From UBA11400 sp964473555 (GTDB lineage Bacteria; Bacteroidota; Rhodothermia; Balneolales; HLUCCA01): a stretch of DNA of 64,000 bases. The notes beneath the pieces are model-generated. The model searched no databases. It was not told where the DNA came from and worked only from the letters and a program-made list of their open reading frames with translations. A program made the position numbers and the translations under genes. Numbering within the stretch: the stretch's first letter is position 1; the number at the start of each line of letters is the position of its first letter. The DNA lies in the NCBI GenBank assembly GCA_964473555.1, contig CAYYPL010000006.1:1-64000 (forward strand), written 5' to 3'. Below, in pieces: positions 16,613 through 25,716 of this stretch.

Positions 16613-17998
16613 TTAGTTGCTGGCTTGAATTTGTTGGCGGGGAAGGATCCATTGTGCGGGATCCAGATTGGTGAGACCGTCTTTTAGGATCAGGACCACC
16701 GTGGTTCCTTTAGAGGAGTTCTCTGCCCCGGACCGGCCAATCAGTTCTCCGGCGCGGATGTACATGTTCTGGGTCACGCTGATTTCACTTAAATTGGCAT
16801 AAATGGTCTTATAGCGTCCGTGTGATACCATCACGAAGTTCTCGAAATCGGCCGCACGGGCAATCAGGGTTACATATCCATCATGTATTGCCTGCACCGG
16901 ACTCTGTGGATCCGTGGTAATCTCGATTCCGGGGTTCGGGACTCTCGTTCGATAAACGGGGTGTACTTTTTCTCCAAACGGCGCCGTGATGACCCCCTTG
17001 GCAACCGGCCAGTTCAATTTGCCTTTCTGGGTAACGAACGAGGTCTCAAGACTGGCCATCACTTCAGCAGATGGTAATGCTGAGGCAGGAACAATGGGTT
17101 TAGAGAACCGCTCAATGGCAGCTTCCCGTTCGGTGGCATCGGTGATGTTGCGTGCCTCGGCAAGACGTCGAAGGCGCTCTTCCTCGAGCTGACGTAGTCG
17201 CTCGGTTTCCAGGCGCTGGACTTCATCCAGCTGGGCGATGGTCTGATTCAAAATCCGGTTAAAGTTCTCGACATCCGTTCGCGTTTTTGACAGTTTGTCC
17301 TGCATTTGACGCCGGTTTTGTTGCAACTGAGTGATATTCCGGTTCTGGCGCGAACGTGTCTCAGCTAATTTTGCCCTGGCCTCACGCGTTTCTTCCACGT
17401 TTTTACGGATCTCTTCGCGCTTGGCGATCATTTCCTCTTCTTTACGCTTCAGGTCAGCCTGTACCTGCTCAATTTGCTGCTTTTGCCGGGTGCGATGCTC
17501 CTCAAATCGACGCAGGTAGTATGCGCGAACCATCATCTGATTGAACGATCCTGAGGTGAACAGAAACGCCATTTCGGGAATACGTCCGTGTTTGTATAAG
17601 TAGGTCAGACTTTCTTTGTATGAGGCTACTAACCTCTCAAGTCGGTCCACATTCTCGTTGTACTCGGTCTGAAGGATCTGGATCTCCTGGCCGATTTGAC
17701 GTCCCTGATCCTGCAGATTTGAAATCATGGCATCGCGGACAGCAATTTCGCGCTCCAGTGCCTGAAATTCACGGTATAATGTCTCGTAACGGGAGTCTGA
17801 CTCGCGAATCTGGCGCTCGTAACCCAAAATGAGTTCCATCAGCGACTGGATTTCACGATTGGTTTGTTGCTGACGTTGTCTGAGTTCATTCCTGATCCGG
17901 TCGAAATCCTGTGCCTGAACCAGAGCAGGCGTCAGGCTCAACACAGAAATGAGCAGTATCCACACCATTGATTTTCGAAACGTAGTGGGTCGGAACAT
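16613..17998 (-). CDS. EnvC-like murein hydrolase activator with degenerate LytM domain
   Basis: The 461-residue protein has a signal peptide (cleavage near VQAQ, about residue 29), a long coiled coil (35-290) and a C-terminal LytM/M23 domain (about 330-455). The zinc ligands of active M23 peptidases are missing: GIEITT and YKTIYANL stand where active enzymes have HxGxDI and YxHL. As with EnvC and NlpD it should activate amidases rather than cut peptidoglycan. It follows the DUF4292 and TPR lipoprotein genes, a conserved Bacteroidota block. Confidence 0.87.
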   Translation of the reverse strand: MFRPTTFRKSMVWILLISVLSLTPALVQAQDFDRIRNELRQRQQQTNREIQSLMELILGYERQIRESDSRYETLYREFQALEREIAVRDAMISNLQDQGRQIGQEIQILQTEYNENVDRLERLVASYKESLTYLYKHGRIPEMAFLFTSGSFNQMMVRAYYLRRFEEHRTRQKQQIEQVQADLKRKEEEMIAKREEIRKNVEETREARAKLAETRSRQNRNITQLQQNRRQMQDKLSKTRTDVENFNRILNQTIAQLDEVQRLETERLRQLEEERLRRLAEARNITDATEREAAIERFSKPIVPASALPSAEVMASLETSFVTQKGKLNWPVAKGVITAPFGEKVHPVYRTRVPNPGIEITTDPQSPVQAIHDGYVTLIARAADFENFVMVSHGRYKTIYANLSEISVTQNMYIRAGELIGRSGAENSSKGTTVVLILKDGLTNLDPAQWILPRQQIQASN

Positions 17999-18010
17999 TC
18001 AGGACTTTGA

Positions 18011-18793
18011 TTAGGGTCGGTCGATGCGTACGTGTGACGGCAGATCCAGGTTAAAATCCAATCTCGCCGGATTCACTTCATAAGAACCGATACTCAAAAA
18101 AATAGTTGATCTTCGGTCTTTCGTAGTGACCTGGATATTCCGGGGCAACCGGTATCCGTTTACCTCTGCAAAACTGCCAAAAATATACGTAGAGAATGCG
18201 AAATTATTCAGTGTAAACTGCTCCATCTGCACTACATCCCCCGAATTCTTGTCAAAGACGTACGTATTACGGTCTTCGAAGTCCATTCGCCAGGAAGTTT
18301 CATTCTCATAAACGCGTCGTGGACGCACTGATTTAAAGTCCGGATTCAACAGTTTCAGCAGGTTTACGGCGTACAACCCCTGACTGGTCAACACATCGGT
18401 ATTTTTCACAGAAACACGCTGAGCTACCTGGTCAATGCGGTTGTACCAGGTCACCGAATCGGCATCGATGTACAGTTTTCCACCTTCTATACCCAGGTTG
18501 TTTCTGAATGTCATGAGCGTTTTGATCCGATCGGACTCAAAAATCACAGTTGAACGCTCAGAGCTTCCGGGACCGCTATACTGGGCACGGGCCCGACCCG
18601 ATAGTCCCTGAATAAGTACTTGTGGGCGATTCAGTTCAGCCAGAACTTCAGATCCATTTCGGCTGGAAGCCAGAAAATCGCCGTTGTGGCTAAGCTCCTT
18701 GGGTGACGAACACGAAACCAGGACTCCGGCAACCAGGAGCATCGCTACCCAACTTTTCACTGGGTAGATTCTGTTTCGCGTGTTGATTCCCAT
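18011..18793 (-). CDS. DUF4292 lipoprotein (LolB/LolA-like fold)
   Basis: A 260-residue lipoprotein with lipobox VLVSC (Cys near residue 28). The beta-rich mature part, with LSGRARAQYSGPG and later VVQMEQFTL and LPRNIQVTTKD, fits the DUF4292 family, whose fold resembles lipoprotein carriers. It may bind lipid or lipoprotein in the periplasm. It lies between the TPR lipoprotein gene (17-bp gap upstream) and the EnvC-like gene (12-bp gap downstream), which makes a three-gene operon. Confidence 0.83.
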   Translation of the reverse strand: MGINTRNRIYPVKSWVAMLLVAGVLVSCSSPKELSHNGDFLASSRNGSEVLAELNRPQVLIQGLSGRARAQYSGPGSSERSTVIFESDRIKTLMTFRNNLGIEGGKLYIDADSVTWYNRIDQVAQRVSVKNTDVLTSQGLYAVNLLKLLNPDFKSVRPRRVYENETSWRMDFEDRNTYVFDKNSGDVVQMEQFTLNNFAFSTYIFGSFAEVNGYRLPRNIQVTTKDRRSTIFLSIGSYEVNPARLDFNLDLPSHVRIDRP

Positions 18794-18810
18794 TACGTTT
18801 ATCGCTTTTC

Positions 18811-20577
18811 TTAATGGATGTTCAGTTTTTCGAGCAGATGAATACGCCCTGGATCCGCATCGAAGGACTTACCCCACCATTCCTGGGCGAGTTCATCGTT
18901 GCCCAGTTTGTCGTAGACATCGCCCAAATGCTCATACACCGTTGCGCTTACACCGCCCACTTCTACCGCTTTTCGGATATAAGTCAGCGCTTCGTTGTAT
19001 TGTCCTTTCTGGTAGTAAATCCAACCCAGCGTATCCAGAAAAGACGCATTTTCAGGTTCATACTCGAGGGATTTCAGCGACATTTCAGTGGCTTTTTCGA
19101 GTTGAACGCCCTTAGTACTCAGATAATAGGCATAATTGTTAAGCGCTGTGGCATTTTCGGGATCCAGTTTCAGGGATTCTTCGTAGGCCTGCCAGGCTTC
19201 CTCCAGCCGATCGGTAGCGTAGAAAGCATCGCCGAGTGTTCCCCACACGGCAGACTTGAACTCGCCTCGTGCAGGTGCCTGGGTGGACAGCTTCAGCCAG
19301 GTTACCGCATTTTGATTATCGCCGGACAATGAATAGGCACTTCCTATAAAAAACCGAATGAATGCGTCCTCGGGTACAGCGGCTTCGGCTTCGTCACGCA
19401 TACTGATGATCGTATCGAACTCGCCCTGGGTGTATAGCAACTGCACCAGTTGCCGCCAGGCGGGTTCATTTTCGGGCATTAACCGGATGGTTTCCCGCAA
19501 GCGGGACATGGCCGAGTCAAAGTCCTCGATGGTCAGATAAAAATCGGCAGCAAGCGCCTGTGCAGCAGCATCCTGTGGATTCTGTTCGGCGAAATAGCCA
19601 ATAATTCGATCGGTTTGGTTTCGGATTGTTTCATTTTCGGGATCACGAACAAAATTAGCCATCAGGAACTGGGCCAGTTCTGCTTTAGAGCGGCGCTGGA
19701 CCGTTGGGTCCATCATCACCTCCATCATCAGATCGCCCGCCTTGACCCATTCATTCTGTTTGATATACAAATCAGCCAAAGCCATTTTGGTTTCGGGCTG
19801 GTTCGGATTTCGCTCAAGCGACCGTTCAAGGATTTCGAGTGCCTTATCTGGTTTGCCCTGTTCAAGGTATTGGGCACCAAGTGTTTGTAAAATTGTGGGA
19901 TTCTCTGGATCCAGTTCTGAAATTCGTTCCAAGGATGTCAATGCCCCTGCCTGATCTTCCATAGCCAGAAAGTTCCTATAGCGCTGGTACTCGATCTGGA
20001 CGTCGGGTCCCTGTCTTTGGATCATCCGGTCGTAAATCGCATTCGATTCTTGATAGTTACCCTCATCAGAATAGGATGAAGCCAGAAAAAAGAGGATTTC
20101 GGTATCGTTTGGCAACATCTTTTCGGCAGCTTTGAGTGTTTCGATCAGCTGCTGTGCTTGTCCGGCCCTGAAATGAATCTCAGCCAGCTTCAAATGATAG
20201 TATTTATTGTCTGATTCCAGGTCAACCGCGCGTTTCCCGTAATAGGCTGCATTGGTAAAATCACCGGACATCATGTAGGCGTCTGCCATGGCAAAATTGA
20301 CACCGGCGTGTTCAGGCAGCTTGATGTAAGCCATGGTGAGTAAATCCAGCGCCTGATTGTAGTCTTCCATTTCGAAGGCGGCTACGCCCCGGATGTAGGT
20401 GTCGCGGGCGAACTGTAACTCTTCCGGGGTATACTCAATGACCGATTGTGCTGTATTTACCCTGGGTTGAGGTTGATTTTGACTCACTTTTGTTGTTGAT
20501 GAACAACCCAGGGCCAAGACACCAAATACCAGTGTCAGGAAAATATGGTTACTACGCTTACTTGACGATTTCGTCAT
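18811..20577 (-). CDS. TPR-repeat lipoprotein
   Basis: The 588-residue protein has lipobox ALGC (about residue 25) and is otherwise nearly all tetratricopeptide repeats: motifs such as AVNFAMADAYMMSGDF, YLEQGKPDKALEILERSL and ALNNYAYYLSTKGVQLEKA recur every 34 residues. It is probably an outer-membrane-anchored scaffold facing the periplasm. It heads the TPR/DUF4292/EnvC block. Partners are unknown. Confidence 0.87.
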   Translation of the reverse strand: MTKSSSKRSNHIFLTLVFGVLALGCSSTTKVSQNQPQPRVNTAQSVIEYTPEELQFARDTYIRGVAAFEMEDYNQALDLLTMAYIKLPEHAGVNFAMADAYMMSGDFTNAAYYGKRAVDLESDNKYYHLKLAEIHFRAGQAQQLIETLKAAEKMLPNDTEILFFLASSYSDEGNYQESNAIYDRMIQRQGPDVQIEYQRYRNFLAMEDQAGALTSLERISELDPENPTILQTLGAQYLEQGKPDKALEILERSLERNPNQPETKMALADLYIKQNEWVKAGDLMMEVMMDPTVQRRSKAELAQFLMANFVRDPENETIRNQTDRIIGYFAEQNPQDAAAQALAADFYLTIEDFDSAMSRLRETIRLMPENEPAWRQLVQLLYTQGEFDTIISMRDEAEAAVPEDAFIRFFIGSAYSLSGDNQNAVTWLKLSTQAPARGEFKSAVWGTLGDAFYATDRLEEAWQAYEESLKLDPENATALNNYAYYLSTKGVQLEKATEMSLKSLEYEPENASFLDTLGWIYYQKGQYNEALTYIRKAVEVGGVSATVYEHLGDVYDKLGNDELAQEWWGKSFDADPGRIHLLEKLNIH

Positions 20578-20609
20578 TGTAATTGAATTTATAATCCTTG
20601 AAGTCGGAG

Positions 20610-21125
20610 TTAGTGTCTGATATCGTGTTTCAGGAAGTCCAGTAGTTCCTCACAGCTACGATTCACAATGTCATATACCTCATTAAATCCGTCCATTTCA
20701 CCGTGGTAGGGATCCGGAACTTGTCCGTCGTCGGGATCCGGATCAAAGTCGCGCAATAAAATCACTTTTTCATGCAGATCGCTTCGGTTGCTCATCGAAA
20801 GGATGTCTTCTCGGTTGTTGAAGTCCATGGCCACGATCATGTCGAAGTATTCGAGGTCGGAATGGACCAGTTTTCGGGCCACTGAATGGAGTTCAACACC
20901 ACGTTCCTGGGCAACAGACTGGCTTTTGGAATTCGCTGGCTGACCCACATGCCAGGCTCCGGTACCGGCAGAGTCTATTTCAAAGTACAGTTCGAGTCCG
21001 GATTGATTCACCAGATGCTGAAATACGCCTTCGGCGGTAGGGCTGCGACAAATATTACCCAGGCAAATGAAAATAATTTTATAGGGATCTTCTTTGGTTA
21101 TCGGTCTCCGAGGAAAGTCTATCAT
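20610..21125 (-). CDS. Low-molecular-weight protein tyrosine phosphatase
   Basis: A 171-residue enzyme with the CX5R loop CLGNICRSPTAEGV (Cys21, Arg27) and the general-acid aspartate region VPDPYHGEMDGF (about 138-149). The family dephosphorylates tyrosine (or arginine) phosphate on proteins, in many bacteria in capsule export control. No tyrosine kinase gene lies nearby. It precedes the TPR lipoprotein gene by 32 bp on the same strand and may share its transcript. Confidence 0.92.
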   Translation of the reverse strand: MIDFPRRPITKEDPYKIIFICLGNICRSPTAEGVFQHLVNQSGLELYFEIDSAGTGAWHVGQPANSKSQSVAQERGVELHSVARKLVHSDLEYFDMIVAMDFNNREDILSMSNRSDLHEKVILLRDFDPDPDDGQVPDPYHGEMDGFNEVYDIVNRSCEELLDFLKHDIRH

Positions 21126-21308
21126 GTGTGGAATGGTTCGTTTAGTAAAAAAACGTCTTAAAACGCCAGTTAGTGTTAAAGTAAGTGCGTAATATATTCA
21201 AAAACCACTGTGAATACGAACCCAGTTAGCATTGCCCTGCCTGGGATGGTAGTCGAAGCGGTAAAATGCGTATATTTCTCACAGAATATTCACAAATTTC
21301 AATGGAGT

Positions 21309-23462
21309 ATGAACCACCAGGAATGGGTCAGACAAGCTGAAAAAGCGCTTCGAGGCAAGCCGGTCGATACGCTGAACCGTACAACGAACGAGGGTATCGA
21401 AATCAAGCCGCTGTACACCAATCAGGACACCCCGTCCGATGTGCAGAACGAGCAATGGCCCGGATTGTACCCGTTCACCCGTGGTCCGTATCCAACGATG
21501 TACACCCAGCGTCCGTGGACCATCCGCCAGTATGCCGGATTCTCGACCGCTGAGGAATCGAACGCATTTTACCGCAAGGCGTTGGCTGCCGGGCAAAAAG
21601 GTCTAAGCGTGGCGTTTGATTTGGCGACCCATCGCGGATACGACTCCGATCATCCACGCGTAACCGGCGACGTCGGGAAAGCCGGTGTTGCGATTGACTC
21701 TGTCGAAGACATGAAAATCCTGTTCGATGGCATACCTCTCGACGAAATGTCGGTGTCGATGACCATGAACGGAGCGGTTTTACCTGTTTTGGCGTGCTTT
21801 ATCGTCGCCGCCGAGGAACAAGGCGTTAAACAGGAGCTGCTCAGTGGCACCATCCAAAACGATATCCTCAAGGAATTCATGGTGCGCAACACGTATATCT
21901 ATCCACCGGCTCCGTCCATGCGCATCGTGGCCGACATTATGGGATACACCTCCCGCAATATGCCCAAATTCAATTCGATCTCCATCAGTGGGTATCACAT
22001 GCAGGAGGCGGGCGCGGGTCCGGCGCTGGAGCTGGCTTACACCATTGCAGACGGGATCGAATATGTTCGCGCGGCAAAATCCCGGGGCCTCGATGTGGAC
22101 GATTTTGCTCCTCGACTGTCGTTTTTCTTTGGCATCGGGATGAACTTCTTGATGGAAGTTTCCAAGCTGCGTGCCGCCCGAAAACTGTGGGCTCAGCTCA
22201 TGAAAAAGCAGTTTGATCCGAAGGACGAGAAGTCCCTGATGCTCAGAACCCATTGTCAGACAAGTGGATGGAGTCTCACAGCACAGGATCCGATGAACAA
22301 CGTGGTCCGGACCACCATCGAGGCCATGGCCGCGGTATTTGGTGGCACCCAAAGCCTGCATACCAATTCGTATGATGAGGCCGTTTCGTTGCCGACCGAC
22401 ATTGCAGCACGCATAGCCCGAAATACACAGTTGATACTTCAGGAAGAAACCGACATCACGTACACGGCGGATCCGTTGGGCGGATCGTATGTGATCGAGC
22501 ATCTGACCCAGAAACTGGTCGATGAAGCCATGTCCATCATCGATGAAATCGAGTCGATGGGAGGCATGGCCAAGGCATTGGAATCCGGCGTTCCGAAATT
22601 GCGCATCGAGGAAGCGGCTGCCATGCGTCAGGCCAAGATTGACAGCGGTGAAGAGGTCATTGTGGGCGTCAACAAATACACATTGGCCAAAGAAGATCCG
22701 ATCGACATTCTGGACATCGACAATACATCGGTTCGAGAGTCGCAAATCGCGCGGATTAATCGGGTAAAGTCGACCCGGGACGAATCTGCCTGCAAAGCGG
22801 CCCTTGACGCCCTGGCCAAAGCGGCCAAAGTGGTGGATATGGATCCTGCGAATCCGGATGGGAGCAATTTATTGGCTGCTGCGGTGGAAGCCGCGCGTGC
22901 ACGAGCCACTGTAGGAGAGATATCTGATGCGCTGGAGTCTGTTTGGGGACGACACCGGGCATCGACACAAACCGTATCTGGAGTTTACGAGAAGATGTAT
23001 AGCAAAAAAGACGAATACGCCGAAGTTAAGACCGCAGTGGAGGCATTTGAGCAGAAAAACGGACGCCGGCCACGGATTTTGGTCGTGAAAATGGGTCAGG
23101 ACGGCCACGACCGGGGCGCGAAAGTCGTTGCAACGGCATTTGCCGACATGGGATTCGATGTGGACATGGGTCCGCTGTTCTCGACCCCATCTGAAGCGGC
23201 CAAGCAAGCCATCGAAAACGACGTGCATCTCATCGGAGTCTCCAGTCTTGCGGCCGGACACAAAACACTGATTCCCCAATTGATTGCCGAACTCCGCAAG
23301 CAGCAAGCTGATGATATTATGGTCATCGCCGGAGGAGTCATTCCGGTGCAGGACTACGATTTTCTGCGGGAATCGGGCGTTGCCGCCATCTTTGGTCCCG
23401 GCACCAATATTACAAAGGCGGCGTTGGAAATAGTTAGGAAGTTGGAAGTAGGAAGTAGGTAG
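21309..23462 (+). CDS. mcm: Methylmalonyl-CoA mutase, single-chain
   Basis: A 718-residue B12 enzyme converting (R)-methylmalonyl-CoA to succinyl-CoA. The N-terminal barrel has TNEGIEIKPLYT, TMNGAVLP and GYHMQEAGAG; the C-terminal B12 domain has DGHDRGAKVVATAFADMGF, with the His that ligates cobalt. The start MNHQEWVRQAEKALRGK (21309) fits the family; the GTG at 21210 gives an unlikely extension. The last nine codons (VRKLEVGSR) are read from a heptad array that begins before the stop codon. Epimerase (14786) and MeaB (33493) are its functional partners. Confidence 0.96.
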   Translation: MNHQEWVRQAEKALRGKPVDTLNRTTNEGIEIKPLYTNQDTPSDVQNEQWPGLYPFTRGPYPTMYTQRPWTIRQYAGFSTAEESNAFYRKALAAGQKGLSVAFDLATHRGYDSDHPRVTGDVGKAGVAIDSVEDMKILFDGIPLDEMSVSMTMNGAVLPVLACFIVAAEEQGVKQELLSGTIQNDILKEFMVRNTYIYPPAPSMRIVADIMGYTSRNMPKFNSISISGYHMQEAGAGPALELAYTIADGIEYVRAAKSRGLDVDDFAPRLSFFFGIGMNFLMEVSKLRAARKLWAQLMKKQFDPKDEKSLMLRTHCQTSGWSLTAQDPMNNVVRTTIEAMAAVFGGTQSLHTNSYDEAVSLPTDIAARIARNTQLILQEETDITYTADPLGGSYVIEHLTQKLVDEAMSIIDEIESMGGMAKALESGVPKLRIEEAAAMRQAKIDSGEEVIVGVNKYTLAKEDPIDILDIDNTSVRESQIARINRVKSTRDESACKAALDALAKAAKVVDMDPANPDGSNLLAAAVEAARARATVGEISDALESVWGRHRASTQTVSGVYEKMYSKKDEYAEVKTAVEAFEQKNGRRPRILVVKMGQDGHDRGAKVVATAFADMGFDVDMGPLFSTPSEAAKQAIENDVHLIGVSSLAAGHKTLIPQLIAELRKQQADDIMVIAGGVIPVQDYDFLRESGVAAIFGPGTNITKAALEIVRKLEVGSR

Positions 23463-23745
23463 TAGGTAGTGGAAGTGAGCGGCGAGCAGGGAGAAATATC
23501 TATTTCCAGTGAACAGTGCGCAGTACACAGTACGCAGTACACAGTACGCAGTACACAGTACACAGTGCGCGGTACACAGTTCACAGAGCACAGTACACAG
23601 TGCGCAGTACACAGTACACAGTGCGCAGTACACAGTTCACAGAGCACAGTACACAGTGCGCGGTACACAGTTCACAGAGCACAGTACACAGCACATAGTG
23701 TGCAGTACAGGAGGCGCTCATCCCTCGTCTCTCATCTCTATTCAA
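23432..23745 (+). repeat. Composite repeat tract, including 29 heptads in perfect register
   Basis: The tract has three parts. GGAAGTA/GGTAGTA heptads (23432-23472) include the mutase stop codon. A 29-unit array (23509-23711) of units such as GTACACA, GTGCGCA, GTTCACA and GAGCACA keeps exact 7-bp phase over 203 bp. A short CTCATCCCTCGTCTC tract (23715-23740) follows. Long open frames seen across it are a product of the 7-bp period and not genes. Confidence 0.92.
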
Positions 23746-23783
23746 TGAACTGTTGGCTGTGCACTGTGAACGGTATAATCTTT

Positions 23784-24470
23784 TTAGTTCATTACAGGTA
23801 ATAGATAAGATCGTAGTCTTTTAGTCCACAATGCATATCCGGCTGGAGCAAGGTGGAGTTGGTCGCTGACAAAAAGATCGGGTTTGGGTTTACCATCATC
23901 GCCCAGGAAAAGATCCTCGGTTGGGACAAAAATCACATTCTCGTTGGCGTCTGCCAGACCTTGTAGCAACAGGTTTGCCGCTCTCGTGTTGTTCCACACA
24001 TGCCAGCGACTATTCGTTGGAGTTATGGCTATGATGAAAATCGGAGCTTCGGCATTGTAAGAACGGATCTTCTGAACAAACTGCTCAAACAGGTCGCGGA
24101 CCTCGGATGGAGATTTATCTGCGTTATTCGGATCGCCCGTGATATCGTTCGCCACAAACACAACCACCGCCGAAAACTGATGCTTTTTGATGTATCGATC
24201 GGCATGTTTAAGCACATCCGGCATTTTTGAACCCCCGAATCCACGTTGAATCACGGGAAACGGAGCCATATCCTCGGCTAGAGTTCTCCAAAGAACGATA
24301 CTTGAGCTACCCGTAAACAAAATCGAATTCGGTGGATACACATTCTCCCGATCCAGACGCTCGAACTCCAGCATCGCCGGCTCCCACATATCGGTGTCCT
24401 GAGCCAGGGCTGGAACCACGGATGCACAAAAAATGATTAACAGCAGAAAAACAAACTTGGAATGTCGCAT
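23784..24470 (-). CDS. Secreted SGNH/GDSL-family hydrolase
   Basis: A 228-residue protein with a signal peptide (cleavage after PALA, about residue 23). SGNH blocks are visible: TGSSSIVLW (Ser nucleophile), RGFGGSKMPD (Gly), VANDIT (Asn) and SDQLHLAPAGY (Asp and His). The family are periplasmic or secreted esterases, often acting on acetylated sugars or lysophospholipids. It stands alone, in the opposite direction to the mutase gene and separated from it by the repeat tract. Confidence 0.86.
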   Translation of the reverse strand: MRHSKFVFLLLIIFCASVVPALAQDTDMWEPAMLEFERLDRENVYPPNSILFTGSSSIVLWRTLAEDMAPFPVIQRGFGGSKMPDVLKHADRYIKKHQFSAVVVFVANDITGDPNNADKSPSEVRDLFEQFVQKIRSYNAEAPIFIIAITPTNSRWHVWNNTRAANLLLQGLADANENVIFVPTEDLFLGDDGKPKPDLFVSDQLHLAPAGYALWTKRLRSYLLPVMN

Positions 24471-24731
24471 GTGGATAGGAGACTATATTTAGTTGGTTAA
24501 ACGTGTGAGCCTCAATTTGACTCAAAATTGTTTAAAACTCAATAGAAGATTCGGGCATACGGTGGAGCGGTGGAGACGTCCTCCCTTTTTAAACATCTCA
24601 AGAACTTCAACATTGTTTACCAGAGTAAACAGTTTTAGCTGTTTTTTGATTACTCGGATAAACAAATACGGCCACTGTAAGTTTACGTCCCCAATAAACC
24701 TTCAATTATTGACAATAATTGGATATCTAGC
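24471..24731. other. Intergenic stretch with a short GCGGTGGA remnant
   Basis: About 260 AT-rich bases with no convincing gene. Positions 24559-24576 hold two copies of the GGTGGAGC phrase that forms the large array at 29763-29985, so it is a minimal or decayed copy of that family. Confidence 0.5.
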
Positions 24732-25049
24732 TCAAGAAAATGCGTGCCCTAATGCTTTTTTGGAGATACCCAGTTTCAAAAGCGATTTTACTAACAAGTC
24801 AATGGATGTGGATGGATCTCCACTTTCCATCTTTGCTAGCCTGGATTGACTTGTTCCCAATTCAATGGCTAGTTCAGTTTGAGTGAGGTTGTGTTTTTTC
24901 CTGTACTCTCTAACCAATGAACCAAGCTGGATCCTGATGTCCAAGTAAGCAACTTCAGCTTCCGATAGCTCGAGAAACTCATCGGCACTACCAACACGAT
25001 ATCCGCTTTGCTCCAGTTTTTTTCTTTTCTCTTTTTCCATTCTAGTCAC
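24732..25049 (-). CDS. HigA-type helix-turn-helix antitoxin
   Basis: A 105-residue protein with an XRE-type helix-turn-helix (about 50-95: LVREYRKKHNLTQTELAIELGTSQSRLAKME). The N-terminal half is charged. It follows and overlaps (8 bp) the reading frame of a HigB/Gp49-like toxin, the usual toxin-first order of such modules. It appears intact although the toxin is broken, so it may persist as a free repressor or as an anti-addiction remnant. Confidence 0.82.
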   Translation of the reverse strand: MTRMEKEKRKKLEQSGYRVGSADEFLELSEAEVAYLDIRIQLGSLVREYRKKHNLTQTELAIELGTSQSRLAKMESGDPSTSIDLLVKSLLKLGISKKALGHAFS

Positions 25050-25365
25050 CTGTAATTTCTAAGTAAGATTGCAGTCTTTTTTTACAAACCCCGATTACTT
25101 CGCTCGGAGTTGTTTGAGTTTTCTTTTTGAATACCTCGAGTATTACAATAGCATCGTGTGATACATGACAAATGATTCTCCAAAAGACACTCCCGTCATG
25201 GATACGTAATTCATGACAATTCTTACCAATCATGGGCATTGGCCTTGAATCAGGAAACTCAATATAATTTCCTGATTACAATTTCCTCAGTAAATACCCA
25301 GCCTTTAATCTGGCATTCTTTCCGAAAGGAGGTGATTTGACTTCTCCTTTTAACAGACTAAAGAT
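25042..25365 (-). pseudogene. HigB/Gp49-like toxin gene disrupted by a nonsense codon
   Basis: The C-terminal two thirds are well preserved (RPMPMIGKNCHELRI, then VILEVFKKKTQTTP). Reading further upstream in the same frame gives the expected N-terminal part (GEVKSPPFGKNARLKAGYLL) followed by a TAA at 25276-25278 before the rest. No in-frame ATG precedes it before another stop near 25366. Internal initiation at 25239 would give only a 65-residue fragment without the first helices. The toxin is probably dead. Confidence 0.7.
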
Positions 25366-25514
25366 TTTGAATCGTTATTCATCAATAAATATGTCAAATC
25401 TGGTATATAATATCAAGCTCTTTTATTTATTAATTGCTTAATTACCAACAAAAGTACCCCGTCCGAGATACAAATCGCCCATAGCCTTCGAAGAGAGCCC
25501 AAACGCAAGTCTTA

Positions 25515-25612
25515 CCGCTGCAATAGCAGTACCTCCGTTTGCGAATGCAAACCCCCACAGTGGCAAAGCCACCCAACCGCGAAGCCAAACGCAGCAACGC
25601 TGCCTATTCTCC
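25515..25612 (+). repeat. Array of five different short hairpins upstream of the TonB receptor
   Basis: Five hairpins follow each other with 5-8-base C-rich linkers: CTGC/GCAG (25518-25529), GTTTGC/GCAAAC (25537-25552), GTGGC/GCCAC (25560-25572), GCGAAGC (25579-25585) and GCAGC/GCTGC (25591-25603). Stems differ, while loops are AATA, GAAT, AAA, GAA and AAC. It resembles a decayed relative of the ACTCTCC arrays. The remaining intergenic region 25366-25514 is AT-rich without a gene. Confidence 0.7.
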
Positions 25613-25716
25613 TTTCATCCTGAAAAATCGACCGTTTGTCCAGAATGGGTGTGAATCGGATTGACTTCGTGAGATTTTTACCCCAGTCACACGTAAATTC
25701 ACGAACACTCACTCCT

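Noticed and set aside
21126..21308. Cobalamin riboswitch before the mutase gene
   Set aside because: No B12-box-like sequence or suitable structure is seen.
23469..23801. Long open frames across the heptad array (both strands)
   Set aside because: A 7-bp period gives stop-free frames in all phases; the translations are pure repeats (HSTQYTV) without start signals.
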